Assembly: GCA_963826105.1 (NCBI GenBank) | Contig: CAWGWA010000006.1 | Coordinates: 124,001-188,000, forward strand | Source of the DNA: WHTI01 sp963826105 | GTDB taxonomy: Bacteria; Actinomycetota; CADDZG01; WHSQ01 | Length of the DNA: 64,000 bases | Direction of reading: 5' to 3' | Translations under genes and position numbers: made by a program | In this document: one piece after another, positions 26,211-36,743 of the stretch | How the letters are laid out: each line of letters starts with the position of its first letter | Position numbering within the stretch: position 1 is the stretch's first letter | The notes under the pieces: model-generated | Told to the model about the DNA's origin: nothing | The model's database searches: none | Seen by the model: only the letters and a program-made list of their open reading frames with translations

Positions 26211-26912
26211 ATGAGTGAACTGATGCGACTCCGGCGGCGTCTGATGGTTCCGGTCCTGCTTCTCGTGATGTTCGGCGCTGCATGCTCCGGGGGCGACGAT
26301 CCCTCTCCCGCAGAGTCCGATATCGGGGGCGAGGCCCCAGCCTCCTCCGACGACCAGGAGATTCGGGAGAACTTCGATAGCTACCGCAACGCGCTTCTTG
26401 CCGGAGACGGGAACGCCGCCTTCAGCACACTGTCCGGATCGTCGGTCGACTTCTATGTCGAGATGAGAGACCTCGCCCTGACCGCACCGCGGAAGGAACT
26501 GGAGAAGCGATCCCTGATCGACCGGCTGCATACCTTGACCCTCCGTTACGTGCTTGCTCCCCCGCGCCTCGAGGAGATGACTCCGACCGAGATCGTCGCC
26601 TACTCGGTCGATACGGGGTTGATCGGTCAGGGCACACTCCAGTTACAGGAGTTGGAGGACATCAAGATCCACGGTGATGTCGCCGAGGCGACCGTCACAT
26701 CCGATGGCAACCAGTCAGAATTCACCTACGAATTCGTTCGGGATGATGAGGGCTGGAGGATCAACCTCATCGTCGTCCTCGATGCAGCCAACGAGCGATT
26801 CGTCGATCTGATCGCCAAGGAGGGCATCACCGAGACGGCCTTCATCTTCGACACGATCGAGGTCATCACGGGTCAGCGCCCGACCAACGTCCTCTGGAAA
26901 GCCCCGAACTAG
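26211..26912 (+). CDS. Putative lipoprotein, 233 aa
   Basis: Exported lipoprotein with a signal ending LLVMFGAACSGG. The mature domain starts EIRENFDSYRNALLAGDGNAAFSTLSGSSVDFY and ends with strands EFTYEFVRDDEGWRINLIVVLD, a layout like the SnoaL/NTF2-type cone fold. No catalytic residues are evident. It is inserted on the opposite strand between gapA and pgk and so interrupts the usual glycolytic operon. Confidence 0.78.
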   Translation: MSELMRLRRRLMVPVLLLVMFGAACSGGDDPSPAESDIGGEAPASSDDQEIRENFDSYRNALLAGDGNAAFSTLSGSSVDFYVEMRDLALTAPRKELEKRSLIDRLHTLTLRYVLAPPRLEEMTPTEIVAYSVDTGLIGQGTLQLQELEDIKIHGDVAEATVTSDGNQSEFTYEFVRDDEGWRINLIVVLDAANERFVDLIAKEGITETAFIFDTIEVITGQRPTNVLWKAPN

Positions 26913-26918
26913 CGTTAG

Positions 26919-27926
<1,008 letters not shown>

Positions 27927-27963
27927 CGACGATCCCTTCGTAGAGTCGGTTATCGGCTACATC

Positions 27964-28872
27964 CTACCGGGGGCCGCTTGCCGCGCCTCCTGCCATATGG
28001 CTCAGTACCCGGCAGAGCCGAATGGGGTCGTGTCCACCGTCCGGTTGGGCCACGTCGGCCTTCACGATCTCGACACCGGTGTGAGCAAGGGCTCGATCGT
28101 CGATCGAAACTCCGTCGTGTGGCAATTCGGGATCCTGGACGAGGGCTGCGTCGAGGCTGAAGGGGCCCGCATGAGCGAGAACCGCTTCGATCAGGGAGGC
28201 CGCGTCGAGATCCTCGGTTTCACCCTTCTGCCGGCGGTTGTTGCACACGAAGACCCTTTGAGCTGAAGCCTGCTGGACCGCCCCCCGGATCCCGGGGACC
28301 ATCAGGGTCGCGATGAGACTGGTGAAGAGGCTCCCCGGTCCCAGGATGATCTGGTCGGCTTCGCCGATAGCGTCCACCGCGTCCTGGTTGGCCCGGGGGT
28401 TCTGCGGCTCAAGGTAGACGGCTTGGATAGGCTCGGCGCTCTCGGCGACGGCAACCTGTCCTCGGACCACTCCACCGGCGATCCGAGCCATGAGATCCAC
28501 GAGATCGCTGGTTGCAGGCAGGACCCGGCCACGCGCTCCTAGCTGGCGACCGGCCTCGGCCACCGCGGCGTTGAAGTCACCGGTCATCTCGGTCAGGGCG
28601 GCGATGATTAGGTTGCCGGCGGCATGCCCCGTCAGCTCCCCCGACTCGAAGCGGTGCTGATAGAGCTCGGCCATCTCCTCGTTCTCGGCCATAGCGACGA
28701 GACAGTTGCGGATATCTCCGGGCGGAGGGATGCCGAGTTCGCGCGTCAGGCGGCCCGAGGATCCGCCGTCGTCCGCGACGGTCACTACCGCCGTAACCTC
28801 GTCCGCGTATCCGAGCGCCGCCTCGATGGTGACAGCGAGACCGTGGCCACCCCCGATCCCAACAACCTTCAC
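27964..28872 (-). CDS. yvcK: YvcK/CofD-like gluconeogenesis factor
   Basis: UDP-sugar-binding regulator of peptidoglycan synthesis during gluconeogenic growth. The 302-residue CofD-like fold has VVGIGGGHGLAVTIEAAL, VVTVADDGGSSGRLTRELGIPPPGDIRNCLVA and DQIILGPGSLFTSLIATL. Start GTG 28872 overlaps the rapZ stop by GTGA. It is the third gene of the uvrC-rapZ-yvcK run. Confidence 0.93.
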   Translation of the reverse strand: MKVVGIGGGHGLAVTIEAALGYADEVTAVVTVADDGGSSGRLTRELGIPPPGDIRNCLVAMAENEEMAELYQHRFESGELTGHAAGNLIIAALTEMTGDFNAAVAEAGRQLGARGRVLPATSDLVDLMARIAGGVVRGQVAVAESAEPIQAVYLEPQNPRANQDAVDAIGEADQIILGPGSLFTSLIATLMVPGIRGAVQQASAQRVFVCNNRRQKGETEDLDAASLIEAVLAHAGPFSLDAALVQDPELPHDGVSIDDRALAHTGVEIVKADVAQPDGGHDPIRLCRVLSHMAGGAASGPR

Positions 28873-29768
28873 ACTGGGACCGATTCTCTCTCTATGTCCC
28901 GGTGGATCACTCGAACTCCGACTCCTTGCTCGCTGATCAAGGCTCCAAGACGTTCCGCGAGGACGACCGAACGATGCCGGCCCCCTGTGCAGCCCACCGC
29001 GATCGTTAGGTAGTGACGACCCTCCCCCTGATACCCCGGGACGATCACGTCGAAGAGGTCCTTCGTGCGGTCGAGGAAGTCAGATGTCGACGGCTGCCCC
29101 ATGACGTAGTCGATGACTTCCTGATCGACGCCGCTCTGGGGTCTTAGGTGTTCAACCCAGTGAGGGTTCGGAAGGAAGCGGACGTCGAACACGACGTCAG
29201 CGTCGAGGGGCAACCCGTACTTGTATCCGAACGAGACGATCGTGATCTGGAGGCCGCCTTCGGACACGGCTCGCTCTTCGAAGTAGGCCCCCATCTTCGC
29301 CCGGAGCTTCCGTACGGTTAGGTCGGTGGTGTCGATCAGGAGGTCGGCTCCGTCGCGGAAGGGGCTCATCAGCTCGCGCTCCCGCTGGATGCCGACCGCG
29401 ACGTTCTCCTGCGGAGCCAGGGGGTGCATCCTCCGACTGGCGTCGAAACGCCGTACGAGAACCTCGTCCGAAGCCTCGAGGAAGACGAGCCTGAAATTGC
29501 TCATGTCGCGGCGGAGCTTCTCGAGCTCCTTCATCGCCTCGGTGAAGAAGGTCCCACCGCGCGCGTCGATGACGAGGGCAACGCGCTTGATGCCAGAACT
29601 GGGCGCGAAGACGAGCGACATCATCTTCGAGATCAGCGCTGGTGGCAGGTTGTCGATCACGTACCAGCCGAGATCTTCGAGTGCTTTAGCGGCCTCGGAG
29701 CGACCCGCTCCGGACAAACCGCTGATGACGGTTACGTCGACGTCTTTGGCGCGGCGTCTAGTCGCCAC
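28869..29768 (-). CDS. rapZ: RapZ-like nucleotide-binding protein
   Basis: P-loop protein of 299 residues. Start is GTG 29768, overlapping the end of uvrC with GAGAGGAA upstream. Walker A VISGLSGAGRSEAAKALED is followed by GWYVIDNLPPAL and, near the C-terminus, AVGCTGGRHRSVVLAERL. In enterics RapZ senses GlcN6P and steers decay of the small RNA GlmZ; in actinobacteria the role is unknown. Its fixed linkage with uvrC and yvcK suggests a role in amino-sugar or envelope control. Confidence 0.93.
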   Translation of the reverse strand: MATRRRAKDVDVTVISGLSGAGRSEAAKALEDLGWYVIDNLPPALISKMMSLVFAPSSGIKRVALVIDARGGTFFTEAMKELEKLRRDMSNFRLVFLEASDEVLVRRFDASRRMHPLAPQENVAVGIQRERELMSPFRDGADLLIDTTDLTVRKLRAKMGAYFEERAVSEGGLQITIVSFGYKYGLPLDADVVFDVRFLPNPHWVEHLRPQSGVDQEVIDYVMGQPSTSDFLDRTKDLFDVIVPGYQGEGRHYLTIAVGCTGGRHRSVVLAERLGALISEQGVGVRVIHRDIERESVPV

Positions 29769-31650
29769 TTCTTCCTCTCCCGTTCTGGGGGCCAGGTGAT
29801 TCCGCGTGCAGGACGGAGTGCACGGCTTCAGCGACCGCCGCCGGTATCCCTGGGACGGCGGCCAACTCCTCGAGCGAAGCTTCGCGCATCCGCTTGACCG
29901 AACCAAAGACCTTCAGCATTTTCTTCCGCCGGGCAGGCCCCAAACCGGGCACATCGTCGAGGAGGGAGCGGGTCATGCTCTTGCCGCGACGCTTGCGGTG
30001 GTAATCGAGGGCGAAGCGGTGAGCTTCGTCGCGGATCTGTTGGAGAAGGTAGAGCGCCTCTGATCCGCGCGGGATGACGATCGGGTCCGGGCGATCGGGT
30101 AGGAAGACCTCCTCCATCCGCTTGGCGAGCGACACGGTGGTGACGTCGTGGATGCCCAGATCCTCCATCGCTTCGACCGCACGGCCGAGCTGGCCCTTGC
30201 CGCCGTCGATAACGACGAGGTTCGGTGGATAGGCGAACCGACGCTTGGTCTCGGTTGGCATATCGCGTTCTTCCTTGAAGCGGGCGAACCTCCGGGAGAT
30301 GACCTCATGCATGTTGGCGAAGTCGTCCTGGCCCTCCCCCCACTTGATCGCGAACCGCCGGTAATCAGAGCGCTTGGGTAAGCCGTCTTCGAAGACGACC
30401 ATCGAGCCGACTGCCTCACTCGGACCCGTGTTCGAGATGTCGTAGCACTCGATCCTCAACGGCGCCTCGGACATCCCGATGGCGTCCTGCAACTCTTTCA
30501 GCTGGCGGCTCCGGGCCGCGAAGTCACTCGATCGCTTGAGCCGGTGCCGGGTGAATGCCTGCTTGGCGTTCTCCGTCACGGTATCGAGCAGCGCGCGCTT
30601 CTCTCCGCGTCGCGGAACGCGCACCGCTACCTTCGAGCCCCGCTGCTCGGTCATCCACTTTTCGATCAGATCGAGCTCGTCGGGATCCGCAGGCACCAGA
30701 ACCTGTTTGGGGATCTCATTGTCGACGTACAGTCGCTCCACGAACCGAGCGAGTAACTCCGGCGTGTTGAGGTCCTCGACCTTGTCAACGATGAACCCCT
30801 TGCGTCCGGTGACCCGGCCGCGCCGCACGAAGAAGACCTGGAAGGCAGCCTCGAGGTCATCCTCAACGAACCCGATGACGTCCATCTCTTCCTTCTCGTT
30901 CGAAACCATCTGCTGGCGCTCGATCGCTTTCCGCACGTTCTCGAGTTGGTCCCTGAACTTGGCCGCGACCTCGAACTCCTCCCGGGAGGCGGCCGATCTC
31001 ATCTGCTCCTCGAGGCGGTCGAGCACAGGCTTGGTGTTCCCGTCGAGGAAGTCGCATAGCTCGTCGACGATCTTGCGGTGCTCTTCGGGGCTGACGGCTC
31101 CCACGCAGGGACCCGCGCAGCGTTCGATGTCGTAGAGGAGACACGGACGATTCCGTCGCCGGCAACGATCGAACACCCCTTGCGAACAGGTCCGCATGGG
31201 GAAAGTTCGCAGGAGAAGGTCGAGGGTGTCGCGGATTGCATAGGCGTGTGCGAATGGCCCGTAGTACTTGACTCCCTTGCGCTTCGCTCCCCGCATCACC
31301 CTCGCTCGCGGGTTGTCCTCATTGAGAGTGATGGCTAGGTAGGGGTAGCTCTTGTCGTCCCGGTAGCGCACGTTGTACCGGGGGCGATGCTCCTTGATGA
31401 GGTTCAGCTCGAGGTGGAGCGCCTCGACCTCGCTGTCGGTGACGATCCACTCGACGTCCGAGGCGGCCTCGACCATCGCCATCGTGCGGGGATGGAGGTC
31501 GGTGGCGAAGTAGTTGGACAGGCGCGAGCGGAGCGTCTTTGCCTTCCCGACGTAGACCACTCTGCCGTGAGGGTCGCGGAACAGGTAGACGCCCGGCTTC
31601 GTGGGTATCGAGCCCGTCTCCGGCCTCTGGATGCGGGTAGCTGAGATCAT
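29758..31650 (-). CDS. uvrC: Excinuclease ABC subunit C
   Basis: Makes the dual incisions in nucleotide excision repair. The 630-residue protein has the GIY-YIG domain at 17-95 (KPGVYLFRDPHGRVVYVGKA), the Cys cluster CRRRNRPCLLYDIERCAGPC, a UvrB-binding UVR helix pair near 205-240, the second nuclease domain with LVVIDGGKGQLGRA, and C-terminal helix-hairpin-helix motifs (DDVPGLGPARRKKML). Length is normal. It heads the uvrC-rapZ-yvcK operon. Confidence 0.97.
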   Translation of the reverse strand: MISATRIQRPETGSIPTKPGVYLFRDPHGRVVYVGKAKTLRSRLSNYFATDLHPRTMAMVEAASDVEWIVTDSEVEALHLELNLIKEHRPRYNVRYRDDKSYPYLAITLNEDNPRARVMRGAKRKGVKYYGPFAHAYAIRDTLDLLLRTFPMRTCSQGVFDRCRRRNRPCLLYDIERCAGPCVGAVSPEEHRKIVDELCDFLDGNTKPVLDRLEEQMRSAASREEFEVAAKFRDQLENVRKAIERQQMVSNEKEEMDVIGFVEDDLEAAFQVFFVRRGRVTGRKGFIVDKVEDLNTPELLARFVERLYVDNEIPKQVLVPADPDELDLIEKWMTEQRGSKVAVRVPRRGEKRALLDTVTENAKQAFTRHRLKRSSDFAARSRQLKELQDAIGMSEAPLRIECYDISNTGPSEAVGSMVVFEDGLPKRSDYRRFAIKWGEGQDDFANMHEVISRRFARFKEERDMPTETKRRFAYPPNLVVIDGGKGQLGRAVEAMEDLGIHDVTTVSLAKRMEEVFLPDRPDPIVIPRGSEALYLLQQIRDEAHRFALDYHRKRRGKSMTRSLLDDVPGLGPARRKKMLKVFGSVKRMREASLEELAAVPGIPAAVAEAVHSVLHAESPGPQNGRGRSGD

Positions 31651-31700
31651 CTGACCCCGATTCTCTCAGGACATCCGGCGTACCGGCGCTACCGGCCTGC

Positions 31701-33353
31701 TTAAGGTCCGGAGGCGGAACTGATCCCTGGGCTGTACTGGGTCGAGTCAGCTTCTCGGGGCACACTGTGCGCGTAGAGCCGTCCACCCGGCAGATAGAGA
31801 AGCGGATCGACCGGGGTCGAGTTGATCCTCACCTCGAAGTGGAGGTGGTCACCGGTGCAGGAGCCGGTACACCCGACGAGACCGAGCACGTCCCCTTGCT
31901 CGAGGACGTCGCCCGCTCGGACCGCGAAGCCGGAGAGATGCGCGTAGAGGGTCGCCATCCCGTCGCCGTGGTCGACTATGACGGTGTTGCCGTAATCGGC
32001 GTAGTAGTCGGCTCTGATCACGGTTCCTCCGCCGGCTGCGACGACCGGGGTGCCGGAGGTTCCATCGATATCGATGCCCTCGTGCATCCTGCCGTCACGA
32101 AGTCCGAAGACCGAGGCGATGGGGCCTCTCAGAGGCCAGATCAGACGTCCGTCGATGCCCTCGACGTCCGGTACCTCGGGGATCTCGGCGAACGCATCCA
32201 CCGGGTTGGCTGCGGCCCACTGCTCTAGGGCGTTCACCAGCGACCGGACCGCGTCGGACGAGTTTCTCGGCTCGCACTTCGTCGGCGCGACCGGTGCGCG
32301 CTTGCCCCGCTGGTGTGGGAAGCGTTCGTACTCGAACGGGACCTTGTACTTGCATGGCCAGCTGGCTTCGATGTTGTCGGTGATGAGGCCGACCCTGATC
32401 CTGTAGAAGCGGCTGCCGTCCGGGTTCTCCCACGGGATCGACGCGTCCTCCACCGCCTTGAGGAACTGGGGCACGTACTTGAGCGACTTGATGATCAGTT
32501 CGTCCTTATTCACCTTCTGGAACGTCGTGAAATCGGCGAGCTCCGCGATCCCCTGAGTCAGGTCCTGGGTGTGCTCGGCGAAGAACGCGATGCCTTCGCG
32601 GGCGAGCCGATCGTTCGCGGCGAAGAAGGCGCGCAGCTCCTCCGGCTCATCCCCGAGGCCGGCCAGGACCGTGTCGGCCGCCTTGATCGCCGCGGTGAAG
32701 TTCTCCTTGGTCTTGAGGAAGGCGGCGCCCGCCTCGGTCGCACCGTCGAGGAGGCTCTTCTGCTCGGGGGCGACGTCGGCGAATGTCTCGGAGAGAGTCC
32801 CGAGAGACTCGATGAGAACCTGGATGTCGTCACTCGAATCCCCGATGCCCTCGTTGAGGTTCTCGACCAAGTTCGCCGTCTGATCCGCGGGGACATCGGC
32901 CAGGACACGGTCGAGCGTCTTCAGCAACGCTTGGAAGTCCACCGGCAGGCTGGTCTGCTCACGTTCGATCACGTCGCCATCGGCGAGCATCTCATCGCCG
33001 GCGAGGTCTACCGGAGTCAGGTTGACGAACTGCTCTCCGACCGCACTCTTGCTCTGGACGCTTGCCTCTAGCTCCGCCGGGATCTTGTCTCGCCACTCGG
33101 AGTCGATCAGGAGCTGGATCGAAACTCCCTCATCGGTGAGCTCCAGTTCACCGACGCGACCCACGAGTACTCCTCGGTAGGTCACCTCCTGGTTGGTGAA
33201 GACCCCACCGGTGTCGGCGAAGTCCGCGGTAACCACAAGCGGGTTGGTGAAGAAGGTCGAGCCGACGACCTGCGTGACGACCCAGCCGACCATGAGCACG
33301 CCGAGGAGAACTACGCTGATGAGGTTGATCCGAAGCCGGCGGTCGATCCTCAT
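31701..33353 (-). CDS. MCE-family protein fused to an M23 (LytM) peptidase domain
   Basis: Sixth and last gene of the mce operon, 550 residues. An N-terminal membrane anchor (10-30) leads to one MCE domain (about 38-130: VTADFADTGGVFTNQEVTYRGVLVGRV), then a helical region to about 300. Residues 405-522 form a complete M23 domain: HEGID with His424 and Asp428, YAHL with His472, and DHLHFEV with His503 and His505, so all zinc ligands are kept. The usual sixth Mce protein has no peptidase. It could cut or bind peptidoglycan where the MCE tunnel crosses the wall. ATG overlaps the preceding gene by ATGA. Confidence 0.9.
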   Translation of the reverse strand: MRIDRRLRINLISVVLLGVLMVGWVVTQVVGSTFFTNPLVVTADFADTGGVFTNQEVTYRGVLVGRVGELELTDEGVSIQLLIDSEWRDKIPAELEASVQSKSAVGEQFVNLTPVDLAGDEMLADGDVIEREQTSLPVDFQALLKTLDRVLADVPADQTANLVENLNEGIGDSSDDIQVLIESLGTLSETFADVAPEQKSLLDGATEAGAAFLKTKENFTAAIKAADTVLAGLGDEPEELRAFFAANDRLAREGIAFFAEHTQDLTQGIAELADFTTFQKVNKDELIIKSLKYVPQFLKAVEDASIPWENPDGSRFYRIRVGLITDNIEASWPCKYKVPFEYERFPHQRGKRAPVAPTKCEPRNSSDAVRSLVNALEQWAAANPVDAFAEIPEVPDVEGIDGRLIWPLRGPIASVFGLRDGRMHEGIDIDGTSGTPVVAAGGGTVIRADYYADYGNTVIVDHGDGMATLYAHLSGFAVRAGDVLEQGDVLGLVGCTGSCTGDHLHFEVRINSTPVDPLLYLPGGRLYAHSVPREADSTQYSPGISSASGP

Positions 33354-34363
33354 GAGCCCTCACCGGGGACATCCCCTTGCTCTCCGTTCGTGTTGCAGTT
33401 GGCGAGGATCTCACACAGGACAGCGTCGGCCTGGATGTAGTCGCCTTGTCCATCCGAGCCGGGACCTCCGCCGAAGCTCTTGGGGAAGAGGGCGAAGAAC
33501 TTCGTTAGCTTCCTCAGATCGGATCGAAGGACACCTTCATTCGAGGCCAGCGCGCGGAGGATCGGCTCGAGTGCAACGAACTGACGATTGATCGCCGACT
33601 GGTGTTGGGTGAGGAATCTGGCGTTGACCTCGCCGAATCGGTTGAGTGAGCTGAACAGGGGACCGAGGCGGTCACCTTGCTCTGCGAGGAGAGCGTTGGC
33701 GGTTTCGAGCGAGTCGAGGAACGAGTTCAGGGTCGACTCGTTCGCGTCCAGTGTCTGGCTCGCAGATCCGAGGCTGTCGATCGCAGCCGCGATGTCGTTG
33801 CGGCGATCGGCCAAGACGCCGGTGAACTTCTCGAGTTCTTCGAGGGTGTCTCCGAAGCGCTCGCCGCGACCCTGAAGGATGAGGGCCTGGGCATGCGTGA
33901 ACCGGTTGAGGTCCTCGAGCCCGCCCCCACCGATGAGTCCGGCCACGTCGGCAAGGAACGTCTCGACGTCGACGCGCTTCTGGGTCATCGACAGAGGGAT
34001 GGTTGCCCCCGACTCGTCGAGGAACGGAGGACCCTCGGTCGACGGAAGGAGCTCGATGAACTGCTCGCCCAGCAATGAGGTCTGTCGGGCGATCGCCTGA
34101 AGGCCCTCGATCGGAACGTCGATCTGGTCCTCGATCGTCATCTCCACGCGGGCGACCATGTCGCCGTCTTGGAGCACGAGCGAGATGTCGGTCACGAGGC
34201 CGACCTTGACGTCCTGGATCTGTACCGTGCCCCTTTCGACCAAGTCTCCGACGTCGGAGAAGTAGGCCACGAGCTCGTTCCCAGCAACGGGTCCCACGAG
34301 TCCGCCACACGAAGACGTAACCAGCGCGGCGCCGAGGGTCGCGATCAAGAGACGGCTTCTCAT
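33350..34363 (-). CDS. MCE-family lipoprotein (LprN/MceE-like)
   Basis: Fifth mce gene. From ATG 34363 the protein has 337 residues with lipobox LVTSSCGG (Cys19), matching the lipoprotein that always holds the fifth place in actinobacterial mce operons. One MCE domain (about 30-120: VAYFSDVGDLVERGTVQIQDVKVGLV) is followed by a long helical, needle-like region to the C-terminus. Both ends overlap neighbouring genes by ATGA. A longer upstream frame runs inside the previous gene and is rejected. Probable role: part of an extracellular lipid conduit. Confidence 0.9.
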   Translation of the reverse strand: MRSRLLIATLGAALVTSSCGGLVGPVAGNELVAYFSDVGDLVERGTVQIQDVKVGLVTDISLVLQDGDMVARVEMTIEDQIDVPIEGLQAIARQTSLLGEQFIELLPSTEGPPFLDESGATIPLSMTQKRVDVETFLADVAGLIGGGGLEDLNRFTHAQALILQGRGERFGDTLEELEKFTGVLADRRNDIAAAIDSLGSASQTLDANESTLNSFLDSLETANALLAEQGDRLGPLFSSLNRFGEVNARFLTQHQSAINRQFVALEPILRALASNEGVLRSDLRKLTKFFALFPKSFGGGPGSDGQGDYIQADAVLCEILANCNTNGEQGDVPGEGS

Positions 34364-35646
34364 CGGGCCGCTCCCTTCACGAACCACTGCGCCAGCAGCT
34401 CGGCAAGCTGCTTCTCCCCCACCTGTGCGGCGAGGTCGAGGACCGCTTGCTGTGCTGTGGCATCCACTGTCGAGGTGACGCCCGGGAGGTCCGCGCAGAT
34501 CGGGATCAGTGCATCTACGAGATACGCGAGATCGTCCTTGTAAGTGTCGGGGAAGAACGCCATCAGCGTGTCCCTGAGCTGCTGGAGGGTCGCCTGGGGA
34601 CTGAGGACCAGGAACGACTGGATCAACGCATCGATGCGGTTGCAGGCGATCGTGTCCCTCGTGTCGATGCGGTAGTTGTACTCGGACCCCGGCGTGCCCG
34701 GCGCTGCCTGACGACCGCTGTAGGCGAAGAGTCCCTTGCCACTGGAGTTCGTTGCACCTAGTCCCTGAGCGATCACGTTGCTCCACCTGACACCGTCGAG
34801 CAGCTCACTCTGTTTGGCGTTCACCCGGCGGAGGACCCTAGCGAGGTCCCCGAAGGCATCGCCGAGATCGTCTCCGGAATCGGCGATCAGCTGCGACGCC
34901 TCATCGGAGAAGAAAGCCAGGTTTTCGATGGTCCCCTCGAGGTTCTCTTGATCGCCGACGAGGGCTTCTGTTACCAACTGCAGGCGCTCGTTCACGATCA
35001 CGATCTCGCTCGACCGATCCGCCAATGCCACGAACAACTGATCGAGGTTCTCGATCAGACCTGTGATGTCTTGGTTCGAATCTGCGAGGTTCTGCAGTAC
35101 CGAGGCCGACGATTCGAGGGCCTTGGCCAGGTTGCCGGCCTTCCCGTCGACCGCCTCGTCGAGGTTGACGATCAATTGTGCAAGAGGGCCGTGCTCCTGG
35201 CCCTCTTTGGGCTCGAGCGCCGAGAGCAGCCCCTGCAACTGGGTCAGAACGTCGTCCAGTTCAGCCGGGATCTGGGTGCGGTCGAGAGGGATGTGGTCGC
35301 CGTCGGCAAGGGTCGCGCCCCCCTCGTACGCAGGAAACAGTTGCACGTAGCGGTCGGCGATAACTGTGATCGGGATGATGCCTAGCGTCGCGTCGGCTGG
35401 GATCTTGACGTCCTCGTCGATCTCCATCGTCACGTGGACGGCGTCTGGTCCCGGCTCAACGCGGCTGATGACCCCGACCTCGACCCCGCGGACCATGACC
35501 CGCCCGCCCTCGAAGAGGTTGGGAGCTTGCTCGACGTCGGCGGTCACTTCGTAGGTCCCGTTGGAGGACGCCGTGGCCTGGTAACCGAAGAATGCGGCCG
35601 CAAGCACCGCGAGCACGACGACGATCGAGGTCACCCGGGCCCTCAT
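34360..35646 (-). CDS. MCE-family protein, fourth of the operon
   Basis: A 428-residue MCE protein from ATG 35646. N-terminal anchor at 6-26, MCE domain about 33-115 (EVTADVEQAPNLFEGGRVMVRGVEVGVI, then IIPITVIADRYVQLFPAYEGG), a heptad-rich helical stretch about 130-290, and a C-terminal region with conserved aromatic and Cys residues (YNYRIDTRDTIACNRIDAL). It is joined to both neighbours by ATGA overlaps. Order in the operon suggests an MceD-like role, by position only. Confidence 0.88.
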   Translation of the reverse strand: MRARVTSIVVVLAVLAAAFFGYQATASSNGTYEVTADVEQAPNLFEGGRVMVRGVEVGVISRVEPGPDAVHVTMEIDEDVKIPADATLGIIPITVIADRYVQLFPAYEGGATLADGDHIPLDRTQIPAELDDVLTQLQGLLSALEPKEGQEHGPLAQLIVNLDEAVDGKAGNLAKALESSASVLQNLADSNQDITGLIENLDQLFVALADRSSEIVIVNERLQLVTEALVGDQENLEGTIENLAFFSDEASQLIADSGDDLGDAFGDLARVLRRVNAKQSELLDGVRWSNVIAQGLGATNSSGKGLFAYSGRQAAPGTPGSEYNYRIDTRDTIACNRIDALIQSFLVLSPQATLQQLRDTLMAFFPDTYKDDLAYLVDALIPICADLPGVTSTVDATAQQAVLDLAAQVGEKQLAELLAQWFVKGAAR

Positions 35647-36743
35647 CGGAGTGGCCCCGGAGTGTAGCCAGGCGTGGACAGTGGTTGGGTTCCCTTGACC
35701 GGAACCTTCGGGTCCTCGGGGGTACCCCACGGAACACAGACGTCTTCGGTCGTGATCGCACAGACGTGACCCTCGACGAAACGGCCGAACTTGAGCGGCC
35801 GCCCGAAGAGCTCCTGAGAGACGGCGAGCTGACTGAGGGCGGTGTCGATAGAGCCGTATTCCTGGTTGAGCACCGAAAGGACCGAGCTGAGGTCGCTGAC
35901 ACCAGCATCGAACGAGCCCCTGGCTACCTGCAGGAGGAGTCCAAGATTCTTAGTGAGGTCGTTCGTCGCGGCAAGCAATGAGCTGGTGGTAGCGCGTTCG
36001 TCGGCCAGGGTGTCAAAGACCTCGGCCGAACTCTTAAGGATCGCGTCGAAGTCTTTGTCGCTCGCGGCGAGAGTGGCCGAGACCTTCTGGGTGTTCCTGA
36101 GCAGCGCAGAGATCTCGGGACCCTTGTCCTCGAGCACGACGCCGGCCTCATCGAGACTGACGATCAGGCGACCGAGTTCCTCCTTCGATGCCCCGACCGT
36201 GTTCGCTAGCACCTGCAACATCTTGCGCAAAGCACGCTTGTCGATGGCAGCGAGCTTCGCGGTCCCCTCGGTTGCGGCCTGATGGATCTCGTATGGGATG
36301 CGCGTCTGGTCCAAGGGGATGACATCGCCGGCCGAGAGGTAGCCGCTGGTTGCCGATGCAGGGTTCCCATCCCCGGCGGCGGCTGTGAGATAGGACTTCG
36401 GCATCTGAAGGTCGATGAACTTCTGGCCCAGAAGGGTCTTGAGTTTGACTTCGAGACGAGTTTCCTCCGGAAGCTGGATGTCTCTTTCGATCTCCATCTT
36501 GATCCGGGCCGCATCGGCCGTGAGCACGATCTCGGTGACGGTTCCGACCTTTACCCCTGCGACCCTGACCTCGTTCCCCGGGATCAGCCCGGCGGCGTCT
36601 TGAAGGTCGGCGTAGATGGGATAGACGCCCTTGATGAAGGTGAATTTGTTCACCGAGAACGCGAGACCTACTCCGAGCCCGATAGCGAGGATCGAGATGA
36701 TCCCAACGATCCACGGAGACCTCTCCCTAACGGACAGCCTCAT
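35643..36743 (-). CDS. MCE-family protein, third of the operon
   Basis: A 366-residue MCE protein from ATG 36743. Anchor helix about 12-32 (WIVGIISILAIGLGVGLAF), MCE domain about 40-150 including GLIPGNEVRVAGVKVGTVTEI and KTLLGQKFIDLQMP, then a helical region and a C-terminal tail with a Cys pair (HVCAITTEDVCVPWG). Overlaps both neighbours by ATGA. An MceC-like place in the assembly is inferred from order alone. Confidence 0.88.
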   Translation of the reverse strand: MRLSVRERSPWIVGIISILAIGLGVGLAFSVNKFTFIKGVYPIYADLQDAAGLIPGNEVRVAGVKVGTVTEIVLTADAARIKMEIERDIQLPEETRLEVKLKTLLGQKFIDLQMPKSYLTAAAGDGNPASATSGYLSAGDVIPLDQTRIPYEIHQAATEGTAKLAAIDKRALRKMLQVLANTVGASKEELGRLIVSLDEAGVVLEDKGPEISALLRNTQKVSATLAASDKDFDAILKSSAEVFDTLADERATTSSLLAATNDLTKNLGLLLQVARGSFDAGVSDLSSVLSVLNQEYGSIDTALSQLAVSQELFGRPLKFGRFVEGHVCAITTEDVCVPWGTPEDPKVPVKGTQPLSTPGYTPGPLR

